64,000 nucleotides of DNA from Gimesia sp. (lineage in GTDB: Bacteria > Planctomycetota > Planctomycetia > Planctomycetales > Planctomycetaceae), in NCBI GenBank assembly GCA_002706765.1, contig PAJV01000062.1:1-64000 (forward strand), written 5' to 3'. This document shows positions 36,337 through 45,769 of the stretch, one piece after another; within the stretch, counting starts at the first letter, position 1; each line of letters opens with the position of its first letter. The translations under genes were made by a program, and so were the position numbers. The notes under the pieces are model-generated. The model was not told where the DNA came from and ran no database searches. It saw only the letters and a list, made by a program, of their open reading frames with translations.

Positions 36337-36759
36337 TTATTGACGCGTTGCTGCTTCTGTTTTCAACTCCCGTTTTGCATCCGCAATTGAGGTTGTCAAC
36401 AGCTTCCTCAGTTCAGCCGCTGTGAGCCCCAGCAGCAATCCCTGGTGAACCACCGCTGAAAATTCCCGTTCCAGTTGCTCCCGCTGCTCCGCCAGTTGCT
36501 GACGATTTTCGGAAATGGCAGCTTGGGGTAACACAAACGTGCCCTCCCCATGTCGCATTTCCACCAGCGATTCAGCTGCCAGTCGCTCATACACTCGAAC
36601 CACAGTATTAACGTTCACACCCAGCCGCGTTGCCAGCTTACGTACGGAAGGAAGACTGTCACCCGGCTGCAAAGTCCCGGAAAGACAGTGCGCCCGGATC
36701 TGCTCCATAATCTGCCGAGAGATCGGCGTTGAAGAACCACGTTCGATTCGGATATGCAT
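36337..36759 (-). CDS. GntR-family (YtrA type) transcriptional regulator
   Basis: A 140-residue regulator. The N-terminal winged helix-turn-helix (PISRQIMEQIRAHCLSGTL, GDSLPSVRKLATRLGVNVNTV, VYERLAAESLVEMRHGEGTFV) is followed by a short helical dimer domain, the YtrA layout found in front of ABC-2 transporters. It is the first gene of the operon and probably represses it. The ATG at 36759 was chosen since the domain starts there; the longer frame runs back over the promoter and operator. Confidence 0.9.
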   Translation of the reverse strand: MHIRIERGSSTPISRQIMEQIRAHCLSGTLQPGDSLPSVRKLATRLGVNVNTVVRVYERLAAESLVEMRHGEGTFVLPQAAISENRQQLAEQREQLEREFSAVVHQGLLLGLTAAELRKLLTTSIADAKRELKTEAATRQ

Positions 36760-36777
36760 AAAAACCCACCCCAAAGA

Positions 36778-36799
36778 GTACACAGTACCATAACAGTAC
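36778..36799 (-). promoter_or_regulatory. Candidate GntR operator: direct repeats over the -10 box
   Basis: On the minus strand GTACTGT occurs twice, 11 bases apart, and a further GTAC follows. One turn of the helix between repeats, overlap with the -10 box, and a place 19 bases before the GntR start all fit an autoregulatory repressor site. Confidence 0.55.
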
Positions 36800-36814
36800 A
36801 AATTGGGGTGTCAA
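36787..36814 (-). promoter_or_regulatory. Sigma-70-type promoter of the GntR-ABC operon
   Basis: Reading the minus strand, TTGACA (36814-36809) is followed after 16 bases by TATGGT (36792-36787). The start codon lies 28 bases further on. This is one of the two best promoters in the window. Confidence 0.65.
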
Positions 36815-36890
36815 CATTAATTCCTGGAGATTCAATAATCACTCATACTTAATGTGCTCACACAAGTTTTTGTTTCAGCGAAAGACTTGA

Positions 36891-37190
36891 AGTCGGCACT
36901 ATGCTGTCGCTGTCAAACTGAAAGGGGAAGACAAACCGCGGGCCACCTGGTTCAAACTGGAACTCGATCCTCCATTCGGTCATTTCGCCTACCTGCTTCA
37001 GGCCATCGAACACATGTTTCACACTGGAGAACCCGCCTATCCGGTCGAGCGTACCCTGCTGACCACCGGTACCCTGGACGCGATCATGCACAGTCTGGCA
37101 GAAGACGGTAAACGCATTGAAACGCCGCAACTGGCCATCGATTACACACCCACCAACTGGCCGTATGCGAATCAGCCTGACAAATCCTGA
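36891..37190 (+). pseudogene. C-terminal remnant of a Gfo/Idh/MocA-family oxidoreductase
   Basis: An open stretch of 99 codons between TGA at 36888 and TGA at 37188, with no usable start, translates to a recognisable C-terminus of planctomycete Gfo/Idh/MocA proteins: HFAYLLQAIEHMFHTGEPAY, then ERTLLTTGTLDAIMHSL and TPQLAIDYTP. The NAD(P)-binding Rossmann domain and most of the substrate domain are missing. The piece abuts the promoter side of the GntR regulator and faces the SelA-like gene, so it is probably what is left after a deletion or rearrangement. Confidence 0.75.
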
Positions 37191-37205
37191 CATTCAATGT
37201 GAACG

Positions 37206-38453
37206 CTATTTCAAGACATCGCTCAAACGTTGTGCCAGAACGCTGACCTGATCTGCTCTCAGACACAGTGGGTTGACCGTCAGCAGACCAGAATGCAGCC
37301 GGGCATGACCGACATACACCGCAGGTGTACCCTGCCTCAATTTCCGGCAGACATCAAAGGCTGTTCCGACTTTGTCTTCTTTAACCTGAATCTCCAGCAG
37401 CGGCCAGCGTTCACTGCATTCCGGTATCACCAGAGAACAGACGGCATTCACATTCGCCTGTTCCAGTTCCCCTGCGATCTGCTCCAGCCAACGGCGGAAC
37501 TCCTGATTCTGCGCATCATAGGCCCCGAAAGAAAACAGTTCTAATGCGGTCAGCAACGCAATGATCTCTTCTTTCGAAACTTTCAAGGCGCGACCTATTC
37601 CGTGGCGGGGAATGCCATCGAACAGAGTCAGGTCAATCAGATCGGCCGGAGGATCCCACAACTGACCATGATCGTCCATGTCCAGCATCTGTAGCGCGGC
37701 CGAAGAAATCAGTTCTCGTTTTCCACACAACAGACCAGTTGACTGCGGACCGCGTATTGCTTTTCCTCCGCTGAAGGCGACCAGGTCAGCTCCCGTAGCG
37801 GCAATCGTTTTCAGATTGGATCGCGGCGGCACTTCTCCCGCCGCATCAACGAGAACCGGAATCCCCCGCTGTTGAGCAACTTTAACAACTTCACTCAACG
37901 CCGGTTGAGAATCCGACGCATGCACATAGACAATGCCCGCAGTTTGCTCATTGATCGCAGCAGCATACTCCCAGGGCTCCGTTCGTCGTACACCGGCATT
38001 CGAAACAATTTCATTAAAACCGACTTCTACCAGCCGCGCCCCGGAAGCACGTACGGCATGATCGTATCCGCTCCGCTGTTCTCGCGCGATGATGAATTCA
38101 TGCGAAAAACCGTCACAGTGAGGCAGTTGTTCCATCCGCCTCAAATCATGCCGGGCCAGTATCGCAGCCGCTCCCAGTGTCAACGCTCCTGCAGCACCGG
38201 AGGTCACCAGGCCGGCTTCTGTACCGGTATGCTCGGAAATCTTGCGTGAAGCTGCCGCCTGCAACTGCTCTAATGAAACTGAAACCTCAGACGCCTGTCG
38301 AAAAGCTTCCAGCACTTCTTCAGGCATTGGCGCACCACCCAAACGGGTCACACTTCCACAGGCATTGATGATTGGCTCCACGCCGAAGCGATGATAGATA
38401 CTCACCCGCGACTCACTTTCCCTATTTCTGGAGTGCCTGGTTTTTGAAGACAT
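37206..38453 (-). CDS. SelA-like PLP-dependent enzyme (DgaE/SelA fold)
   Basis: A 415-residue fold-type I PLP protein. The N-terminal IYHRFGVEPIINACGSVTRLGG, the GLVTSGAAGALTLGAAAIL region, the Asp in PVLVDAAGEVPP and the PLP lysine in FSGGKAIRGPQSTGLLCG (near residue 230) match the SelA/D-glucosaminate-6-phosphate ammonia-lyase group. There is no sign of selenocysteine synthesis nearby, so a sugar-acid or amino-acid lyase role is more likely than selenium transfer. The start at 38453 is uncertain; GTG at 38405 would begin right at the conserved region. Upstream lies a truncated gene in another frame. Confidence 0.8.
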   Translation of the reverse strand: MSSKTRHSRNRESESRVSIYHRFGVEPIINACGSVTRLGGAPMPEEVLEAFRQASEVSVSLEQLQAAASRKISEHTGTEAGLVTSGAAGALTLGAAAILARHDLRRMEQLPHCDGFSHEFIIAREQRSGYDHAVRASGARLVEVGFNEIVSNAGVRRTEPWEYAAAINEQTAGIVYVHASDSQPALSEVVKVAQQRGIPVLVDAAGEVPPRSNLKTIAATGADLVAFSGGKAIRGPQSTGLLCGKRELISSAALQMLDMDDHGQLWDPPADLIDLTLFDGIPRHGIGRALKVSKEEIIALLTALELFSFGAYDAQNQEFRRWLEQIAGELEQANVNAVCSLVIPECSERWPLLEIQVKEDKVGTAFDVCRKLRQGTPAVYVGHARLHSGLLTVNPLCLRADQVSVLAQRLSDVLK

Positions 38454-38650
38454 CCTGTGTGTATATCCCTTTCCCGGGAAATCCACAATGTTGCCTTCTC
38501 TAGTGCAACAGCCCCCGACAGCTCGCAACGATCTACATACGGTTGCAATACGGAAACTGCTGATTCCGGTGTTTCTGCAGAGGCGATACTTGCCAGAACT
38601 CCATTCGATGCCAGAATGAGAATTGTCAGGAGTCGAATCCGAAAACTCAT
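38402..38650 (-). pseudogene. N-terminal remnant of a secreted beta-lactamase-family hydrolase
   Basis: From the ATG at 38650 comes a clear signal peptide (RIRLLTILILASNGVLASIA) and then VLQPYVDRCELSGAVAL, the usual start of exported planctomycete serine hydrolases. After about residue 50 (near 38497) the match stops and the frame runs on as unrelated sequence to 38402, over the 5' end of the SelA-like gene. The SxxK active site and the remaining 300 or more residues are gone. This looks like a deletion that joined the gene start to the front of the SelA-like gene. Confidence 0.6.
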
Positions 38651-38653
38651 ACG

Positions 38654-38952
38654 TGTCCTTCAACTGTTAGAGTTCATCTTTCACGGCACTCATCTTACCG
38701 AACAGGCATGATCAAGGTAAAGCTGGCAGACCAGAAACAGAGTGTATCGTTATTATCAATCAGATGAATTAATTCTCTGTGTTACATTATGGTACGGGCT
38801 TTTTTCCTGAATCCGGGCAATCATGAACAACTGCACTATAGCCGAGACTCTCGTTTTGTCTATGATTGAGTGTAGACTGCAGGTTCTGATAATCGCCTGC
38901 CCAGCACAATATCGACTTAAAATACTAATCCAAACTGGAATGAGATAGCTTT
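38654..38952. other. Gene-free 299 bp between divergent genes
   Basis: No gene is supported. The stretch separates the remnant hydrolase start and the MoxR gene and should hold the promoter for the MoxR/VWA pair. No strong hairpin or clear -35/-10 pair was seen. Confidence 0.35.
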
Positions 38953-40359
<1,407 letters not shown>

Positions 40360-40412
40360 ACGTCACACACAACTTCTACGACAACTCTCCCAAGAGAGAT
40401 TGAGATACGACT

Positions 40413-42113
40413 ATGTCTGATAAACGACTGACCGGCGGGATTATTCATACGTACCAGAAGTACGACCCGAAACGTATCCCCGATCCGATGCAACCCCCTC
40501 CCGACCTGGTCTCCCCCGCTTTGAATCACATGATGTATTATGGTTCCATGCGGGAACTGACGGAGGAAGAACTGGCACGGGCGATTAAACTGGATCCCAG
40601 CCAGATCGCCGGACTGGGGCCCAGCCTGGATGCACTCGTCGCCATGCTGGAAGAACGGAAACGTAAGATTCTGGAAACGTACGAAACGGACAGCGTCCGC
40701 AAAAAAGCCCGCCGCACTTATCGTGATTTCGCCAGACAGATGCAGCCCCCCCGTCGCCTGAAAGATTACTTTAAACAGGCGGTCCGCGAAGAGCAGATCT
40801 ACGACCTGGAACGAATCTGGTATAAAACAGAAGATGACAGCAGTCCCTTTGCCCGCGGGCTGGTTCAACTGGTGGATCGTCTGGGTGACAAATACGAAAT
40901 CGATGAGCTGGCATCCAAGTATTACTTCACCGGACAAACGTCGATGACGATTCCGCAGGCCCTCGAAATCAAAGCCGAGCTTGAGAAAATCGACGAACTG
41001 CTCAAGCAGCTGGAAGAAGCCCGCGAGACCGCACAGATCGCCATCATCGATATGGAAGCCCTGTCCGAATTCACACAACCGGGCGACATGGAAACGCTGA
41101 ATGCCCTGCAGAAACAGGTCCGCGACCTGATGCGGGAGATGGCCGATCAGCAGGGACTCGAGTTTTCCAAAGGCCAGTTTCGGCTGACCCCCAAAGCCTA
41201 CCGTCTGTTCCAGAGTCGCATTCTGGAAAAGATCTTCAGCGACCTGCAGGCATCACGCACCGGACGCCACACAGGTCCCGTGGTCGGCGAAGGAGCCGTG
41301 GAACTGCCTACCACCAAACCCTACGAGTTCGGCGACTCCGTTTCGAATATGGACATCACGCAGTCCTTCACGAATGCGATTCTCCGCGATGGTCCCGGCT
41401 TACCCATTCGTCTGAAATCAGATGACCTGGTCATTCACAAAACTCGCAACACTCCCAAGTGTGCTACGACCGTACTAATGGACATGAGCGGTTCCATGCG
41501 CTACGAAGGTCAATACGTCAACGTCAAGCAGATGGGCCTGGCACTGGAAGCATTAATTCGCGGCGAATATCCCGGCGACTACCTGCAATTCATCGAGATG
41601 TATACCTTCGCCAAGCCGCGAACAGCAGCAGAAATTGTCGAGCTGATGCCCAAGCCGGTCACCATTTTTGATCCTGTTGTGCGTCTGAAGGTCGATATGA
41701 GTGACGCAAAAATCAGCGAACAGATCGTTCCACCACACTTCACGAACATTCAAGATGCCCTGCAGCTCTCACGACATTTCCTCGCGCTGCAGGACACACC
41801 CAACCGCCAGATTATTCTGATCACTGACGGACTGCCCACCGCGCACTTCGAAGGCGAGCAACTTTACCTGCTCTACCCTCCGGATCCCCAGACCGAAGCC
41901 GCCACAATGCGGGAAGCCCATCTATGCAAACGCGAAGGCATCACCATTAACATCTTCCTGATCCCCAGCTGGTCACAGTCCAGCGAAGACATCCAGTTCG
42001 CGCACCGCCTGGCCGAAGCGACCCAGGGCCGCGTCTTCTTCACCGCCGGCCGCGATCTCGACCGCTACGTCGTCTGGGATTACGTCTCCCATCGCCGGGA
42101 TATCATCGGGTAA
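40413..42113 (+). CDS. VWA-domain protein, partner of the MoxR ATPase
   Basis: A 566-residue protein with a charged helical N-terminal half, including coiled-coil-like stretches near residues 185-250 (IKAELEKIDELLKQLEEARE), and a C-terminal von Willebrand A domain with a full MIDAS: DMSGSMRYEG near 355, a Thr in FTNIQD and the Asp in LITDGLPTAHFEG. VWA domains of this kind dock on MoxR-type ATPases and bind a target through Mg2+. There is no signal peptide or membrane helix, so it is cytoplasmic. It is the last gene of the pair. Confidence 0.88.
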   Translation: MSDKRLTGGIIHTYQKYDPKRIPDPMQPPPDLVSPALNHMMYYGSMRELTEEELARAIKLDPSQIAGLGPSLDALVAMLEERKRKILETYETDSVRKKARRTYRDFARQMQPPRRLKDYFKQAVREEQIYDLERIWYKTEDDSSPFARGLVQLVDRLGDKYEIDELASKYYFTGQTSMTIPQALEIKAELEKIDELLKQLEEARETAQIAIIDMEALSEFTQPGDMETLNALQKQVRDLMREMADQQGLEFSKGQFRLTPKAYRLFQSRILEKIFSDLQASRTGRHTGPVVGEGAVELPTTKPYEFGDSVSNMDITQSFTNAILRDGPGLPIRLKSDDLVIHKTRNTPKCATTVLMDMSGSMRYEGQYVNVKQMGLALEALIRGEYPGDYLQFIEMYTFAKPRTAAEIVELMPKPVTIFDPVVRLKVDMSDAKISEQIVPPHFTNIQDALQLSRHFLALQDTPNRQIILITDGLPTAHFEGEQLYLLYPPDPQTEAATMREAHLCKREGITINIFLIPSWSQSSEDIQFAHRLAEATQGRVFFTAGRDLDRYVVWDYVSHRRDIIG

Positions 42114-42693
42114 CGAAATCAGGCCCGGGTGATCGAATCAACAAATCTGAAGCCAGATTCCTTTATTCCAGGTAAGGACGCACCTCACCACCCACCCCGT
42201 CAGCGGCACCATTCGCCTGCAGGACTGAACATCCCACATCTGCTGCGACACATTTCCACACTCCCGCTGCATAAACTGAACTTGACCGCTGCGCGCCACC
42301 AGCGATAAGCACCTAACTGAGTCGCGCGCGTGACCAGTTTACAGTGCACCGAAACACGGGCCACCTGTTCTGACTCTTCACTACAAATGAGCCGGTTTTT
42401 TCCAGATTTGCAGTTCGCATTTTAACACCCGTTCGTGATGTAACCCTGCGGGTCGACACACATCGCAAAGCTTCGCCCCGAAACCGCCCCGACGTCGCAG
42501 CAGCTCGGTTCCCTGTCAACCCGTATCGCCACATTTTATTGTTCATCCCCCTTGACCTCCCCAAGTCTTTCCACAAAATAATCCACCATGAATAACCCCA
42601 CATGCAACGAAACCACAGACCACAAAAAACAGATCGAACACCAGAATGAACCCACAAAGACAACAAGTTTTCAATGTCCCCTCCCCCGAGCGC

Positions 42694-42873
42694 GTGCCAC
42701 TGTCGGCTTGCCCGACCGTATGCGAACAACCAGCCCGCCATCTAATAAAACAGGGTGAGCCCGAATAAAATTCGGGCCGAGCGCAGCGAGCAGGAGGTCG
42801 CAGCTCCCACGTACCATCCAGCACCAGACTTTCCGCACCCATTCGGCACGGCCGGACAAGCCGGCCATGGCAC
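42694..42873. repeat. MITE-like element with inverted ends
   Basis: GTGCCACTGTCGGCTTGCCC at 42694-42713 and, in reverse complement, a close variant starting GTGCCATGGCCGGCTTGTCC at 42873-42854 frame about 180 bp. A third copy of the motif lies at 42925-42948. No protein is encoded. The layout is that of a small non-autonomous element, but no target-site duplication was identified. Confidence 0.5.
42753..42838 (+). repeat. Direct repeat R1
   Basis: An 86-bp block starting GGGTGAGCC and containing CGGGCCGAGCGCAGCGAGCA and GGTCGCAGCTCC. It is closely matched by 43214-43299 in the same direction, 461 bases further on. Most differences lie in the last third. Confidence 0.7.
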
Positions 42874-43084
42874 CCAGAAACCTCTTAAGTAATTGTAATC
42901 TTCCCTGCCAGATCAAATGTGCGTGTGCCATCTGTCGGCTTGCCCAACAGTGCTGGTGCGAACGTCCCTTACCTGTTTCATAAAGCATTATAAAAGAAGT
43001 TCCCCCAACCCGTGCAGATGAAAATCCCGAACCACTGATCAATCAAAAGAAGGTTCAAAAAGGTGTCATCGATATTCACCATAG

Positions 43085-43138
43085 GATTAAAAAGGTGTCA
43101 GGAACCTTATATTTAAGGTTCCTGACACCTTTTTAATC
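43085..43138. repeat. Perfect 25-bp-stem hairpin (palindromic element)
   Basis: Arms at 43085-43109 and 43114-43138 are perfectly complementary, with a 4-base loop (TATT). The core is AAAAAGGTGTCAGGAACCTT and its complement. A partial copy (AAGGTTC followed by AAAAAGGTGTCA) lies at 43051-43068. It could act as a terminator in both directions, because each arm ends in a T run, but the nearest stops are 970 and 235 bases away; a REP-type or transposon-derived unit is more likely. Confidence 0.85.
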
Positions 43139-43213
43139 TATCAACCCGGCATTGCGACCCATGGGAACAGATGAGACACCACGAACAACACAAAACGGCA
43201 CGAAAGAAACAAC

Positions 43214-43299
43214 GGGTGAGCCTGGATGTAATCCGGGCCGAGCGCAGCGAGCAGGTGGTCGCAGCTCCGACGTTCGTTCCAGAACCAAGCTTCCCCTGC
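43214..43299 (+). repeat. Direct repeat R2
   Basis: The second copy of the R1 block: GGGTGAGCC, CGGGCCGAGCGCAGCGAGCA and GGTCGCAGCTCC are again present in the same order. Together with R1 it brackets the hairpin and two other short repeats. Confidence 0.7.
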
Positions 43300-43372
43300 T
43301 CTGTTTTCACGGCCGAACGAGCCGGAAAATAGCTCACGTTTTGTGGTCAGGAATCAGCAATACTTCCCAGAA

Positions 43373-44677
43373 TCAGGGACTCCCCTGACGCCAGACAGTC
43401 AGACAGCCGAAGTGCTGCTGTTGCAGTGAAGTGATCAGCTGCTGACCGGACTTGCCATAGCGGTCAGCATTCAATGCCATCGCCTGTGTGGCGTGTTTCC
43501 GTGCCTTGGCCGTCTGTTGAGTATCTTCATAAAACTGGGCGAGTAAGAAATGCTGGTCGGCTTGAGGTGCCAGTGACAACGCCGATAAATACGCACTTTC
43601 TGCTTCTTCATAGTTCCCTCGTTTCCTTTCAGCAAATGCAATCCCTTTCCAGGCAGAGACGATCCCCGCCTGTTGCTGTTCTGAATGCGGCAATCGTTTC
43701 CAGGCATTCAGGGACTTTTGGTACCAGTCTTCACTTTCTCCCCATTGCTCCTGCTGTTGATAGATATTTCCCAGCAACTGACAGCTGAGGGGACTGACGG
43801 TCTGTTGATCTTTCCAGGGAGCCAGCACGCGGATCGCTGCTTCGCCTTTTCCCAGGATGGTCAGGAGCCTGGCCCGCTGGTAGGCCGATTCTTCACTATC
43901 TGCAGGCTCCAATTGCATATAAGCGAGGTTACGTTCGATTTCATAACAGCTGCGATCCAGGTCACGGGCCAGATCCCCAGCGGGCAGTCCGCCGATTTTC
44001 TGCCAGGGAGCCAGTACACAGACTTCGCGCGTCAAACGCCGCGCCTCTCCCAGACGACCACTGCTCAGCGATTCATCAATGGTTGTTACGATCTCATCCA
44101 CCCGCGATTGAATATAGATCGCTGGCACCACGACCGCTGTGATCAAGGCCAGCCCCCAGATCAGAGGCCCCTGTTTCCAGGACAAATCAGTGCATGTCCC
44201 TCTTCCCGAGACCTGTCCTTCGAGCAGACATAAAGTCAGCATCAGCCAGAAGGCCAGGACTGGTCGTAAAATAATAGACTCCCAGGCATCGTAGCTGCTT
44301 AAGGTGCCACTGGGAGGACTGCTGCTCAACGCCAGAATCAGAATCACTGCCGCCCCGATATAGAAAATGATCTGAACCAGTTTAAACAGGGGAGGACTCT
44401 GATGGCTGAATATACGATACAACCAGTCAGAGATCAGAATTGCCAGAGGCAACATGCAGATAAAACAGACAATGGCGATATCAACTCGCAGATAAGGCAG
44501 GCTGAGACTTCCCGTATTACGGACCGTTGATACCCATCCGCCCATCAGACAGGAAACAATGATCGCCAGTATAATTATCAGGCTGCGACCCGGAGACGCC
44601 TTTGTTGTTTCGCACTCACGATCGACTTCGGTCATAGAAGGATCCGTAGAGTGCCCTTGCAGTTTCTGTCGTTTCAT
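43373..44677 (-). CDS. Membrane protein with C-terminal TPR repeats
   Basis: A 434-residue protein: about five membrane helices in the first 190 residues (SLIIILAIIVSCLMGGW, VDIAIVCFICMLPLAILI, IFYIGAAVILILALS, ILRPVLAFWLMLTLCLLEG, WGLALITAVVVPAIYI) and a C-terminal half of tetratricopeptide repeats (QLLGNIYQQQEQWGESEDWY, GNYEEAESAYLSALSLAPQ). TPRs bind partner proteins. Its ATG overlaps the stop of the upstream membrane protein by four bases, so they are probably coupled and may form a complex. No known function. Confidence 0.75.
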   Translation of the reverse strand: MKRQKLQGHSTDPSMTEVDRECETTKASPGRSLIIILAIIVSCLMGGWVSTVRNTGSLSLPYLRVDIAIVCFICMLPLAILISDWLYRIFSHQSPPLFKLVQIIFYIGAAVILILALSSSPPSGTLSSYDAWESIILRPVLAFWLMLTLCLLEGQVSGRGTCTDLSWKQGPLIWGLALITAVVVPAIYIQSRVDEIVTTIDESLSSGRLGEARRLTREVCVLAPWQKIGGLPAGDLARDLDRSCYEIERNLAYMQLEPADSEESAYQRARLLTILGKGEAAIRVLAPWKDQQTVSPLSCQLLGNIYQQQEQWGESEDWYQKSLNAWKRLPHSEQQQAGIVSAWKGIAFAERKRGNYEEAESAYLSALSLAPQADQHFLLAQFYEDTQQTAKARKHATQAMALNADRYGKSGQQLITSLQQQHFGCLTVWRQGSP

Positions 44678-45708
44678 GCGCGCGCGGGCCTCCTCGACTT
44701 CCAGAGTAAGCCATCATAGGCATAATGCAGAAACGCCATAATCAGATTGGCCGTGAGCCAGAGTTCGAGCAGCTGGGATTCCATCAACCAGGCACCCATC
44801 CCCAGAATCACCACAAACACCGCCAGAATCAGTCCCCAGCGAGGCATCAGACGACGAAACAGCGGGGTGGTGGATTGGCCAGACTTCCGGGTTCGATCAA
44901 CGGACCAGTTCACGATCGCCAGGTATTCAATGGAATGAAACAACGCAGAAACCGTCGTCAGAACCAGCAGCATCATCGGGTTTTGAGCAACCACGGCTCC
45001 CAGCATCGCCAGGTACAAAGTCATCACACTGGTAAAATACAGACAGCGGCCGACTGTTTGTGCTTTGAGTTGCCAGAGTTCCCTCAGAATCATCGAGACG
45101 GGAATCACAGCAAAGGCATAGTCCAGTATTCCCCACCCCTGACTTGCAGTGGTTCCAGCAGATGCCCAGCTAGCGATTCGGAACGTCACATACAACAGAA
45201 AGCCCCGCATCAGCCATTTATCAATCCGCAACCGCCCGGGGGAAAGCCCCCCTGCTTTACGGCCGTAGATACTGTAGATGCCATGGTGCTGGGCGGCAAA
45301 ATGCCAGGCATTCCAGATATAATCAATCGTAAGCAGACACGTAAGTGCGCCGGTGGAAATCTTGACCGCCACTGGAATGGTCAACAGACAGACCGTAATC
45401 AGAATGTATTTTGTCTTGTTGGCCTGCAGGCGATCCCGTTCTAAAAACAGTAACGCCGGCGTAATCCAGCGATGAGGGGTCGTGATAAAATAAACCTGCC
45501 AGAAACTGATGCCGCTCTGGATCTCCAGTCCTCCCCACCACTGGAGGAAGACGAGTACAGGCCACCCCAGGTTCGCAAAGAAGAACAGATCGTAGCGGGG
45601 ATCCACCAGCCAGCCTGACTGTAGGGACTGGCGAAAGCTGGCTACAGAGGATTCTGGCTGTGTTGCCACCACCTGAGGCAGAAGTGTGGTTTGAGTGATT
45701 TGCGACAT
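44674..45708 (-). CDS. Polytopic membrane protein of unknown function
   Basis: A 344-residue protein with about eight helices. A His-rich stretch WNAWHFAAQHHGIYSIYG lies between helices and recalls membrane enzymes with a metal site, but I cannot name the family. Other features are an early NLGWPVLVFLQWWGG and a Trp-rich HRWITPALLFLERDR. It is the first gene of a two-gene minus-strand unit with the TPR membrane protein (ATGA overlap). A copy of the dispersed hairpin repeat begins 4 bases upstream of its ATG. Confidence 0.7.
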   Translation of the reverse strand: MSQITQTTLLPQVVATQPESSVASFRQSLQSGWLVDPRYDLFFFANLGWPVLVFLQWWGGLEIQSGISFWQVYFITTPHRWITPALLFLERDRLQANKTKYILITVCLLTIPVAVKISTGALTCLLTIDYIWNAWHFAAQHHGIYSIYGRKAGGLSPGRLRIDKWLMRGFLLYVTFRIASWASAGTTASQGWGILDYAFAVIPVSMILRELWQLKAQTVGRCLYFTSVMTLYLAMLGAVVAQNPMMLLVLTTVSALFHSIEYLAIVNWSVDRTRKSGQSTTPLFRRLMPRWGLILAVFVVILGMGAWLMESQLLELWLTANLIMAFLHYAYDGLLWKSRRPARA

Positions 45709-45711
45709 ACT

Positions 45712-45769
45712 TTAGACTGTGTCCCGTTTTACTCCAGCGTCTCCAGAGCCATTTGAGCCCGTATTTAGT
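45712..45769 (+). repeat. Dispersed hairpin repeat, copy B (partial)
   Basis: The first 16 bases (TTAGACTGTGTCCCGT) are identical to copy A and the similarity continues through AGCGTCTCCA.AGCCATT, then fades. The right half with GAGACGCT is missing. It lies directly before the start of the minus-strand membrane protein, where it must overlap that gene's leader and ribosome-binding site. Confidence 0.65.

Larger units (their letters stand above)
42114..43372. other. 1.26-kb gene-free, repeat-rich region between convergent genes
   Basis: No credible gene is present: the open frames here have no ribosome-binding sites and read as low-complexity shadows of repeats. It holds two direct repeats (42753-42838 and 43214-43299), three copies of a GTGCCA..CGGCTTG motif including an inverted pair, and a perfect long hairpin at 43085-43138. 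It appears to be a collecting site for small repeat elements. Confidence 0.7.

Noticed and set aside
36854-37111. An 85-codon plus-strand open frame starting at 36854
   Set aside because: It is rich in Arg and Cys and runs in a different frame from the clear Gfo/Idh/MocA remnant, which explains the region better.
37206-38453. Selenocysteine synthase SelA
   Set aside because: No selB, selD or tRNA-Sec genes lie near, and SelO here has Cys in place of selenocysteine; the lyase branch of the fold is more likely.
42313-43042. Three overlapping minus-strand open frames of 99-142 codons
   Set aside because: They cover the repeat-rich gap, share the repeats, lack ribosome-binding sites and show no recognisable domain or normal composition.
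43085-43138. Simple bidirectional terminator for the flanking convergent genes
   Set aside because: It lies 970 bases after one stop and 235 after the other, among other repeats, and a partial second copy is adjacent; a repeat element is more likely.
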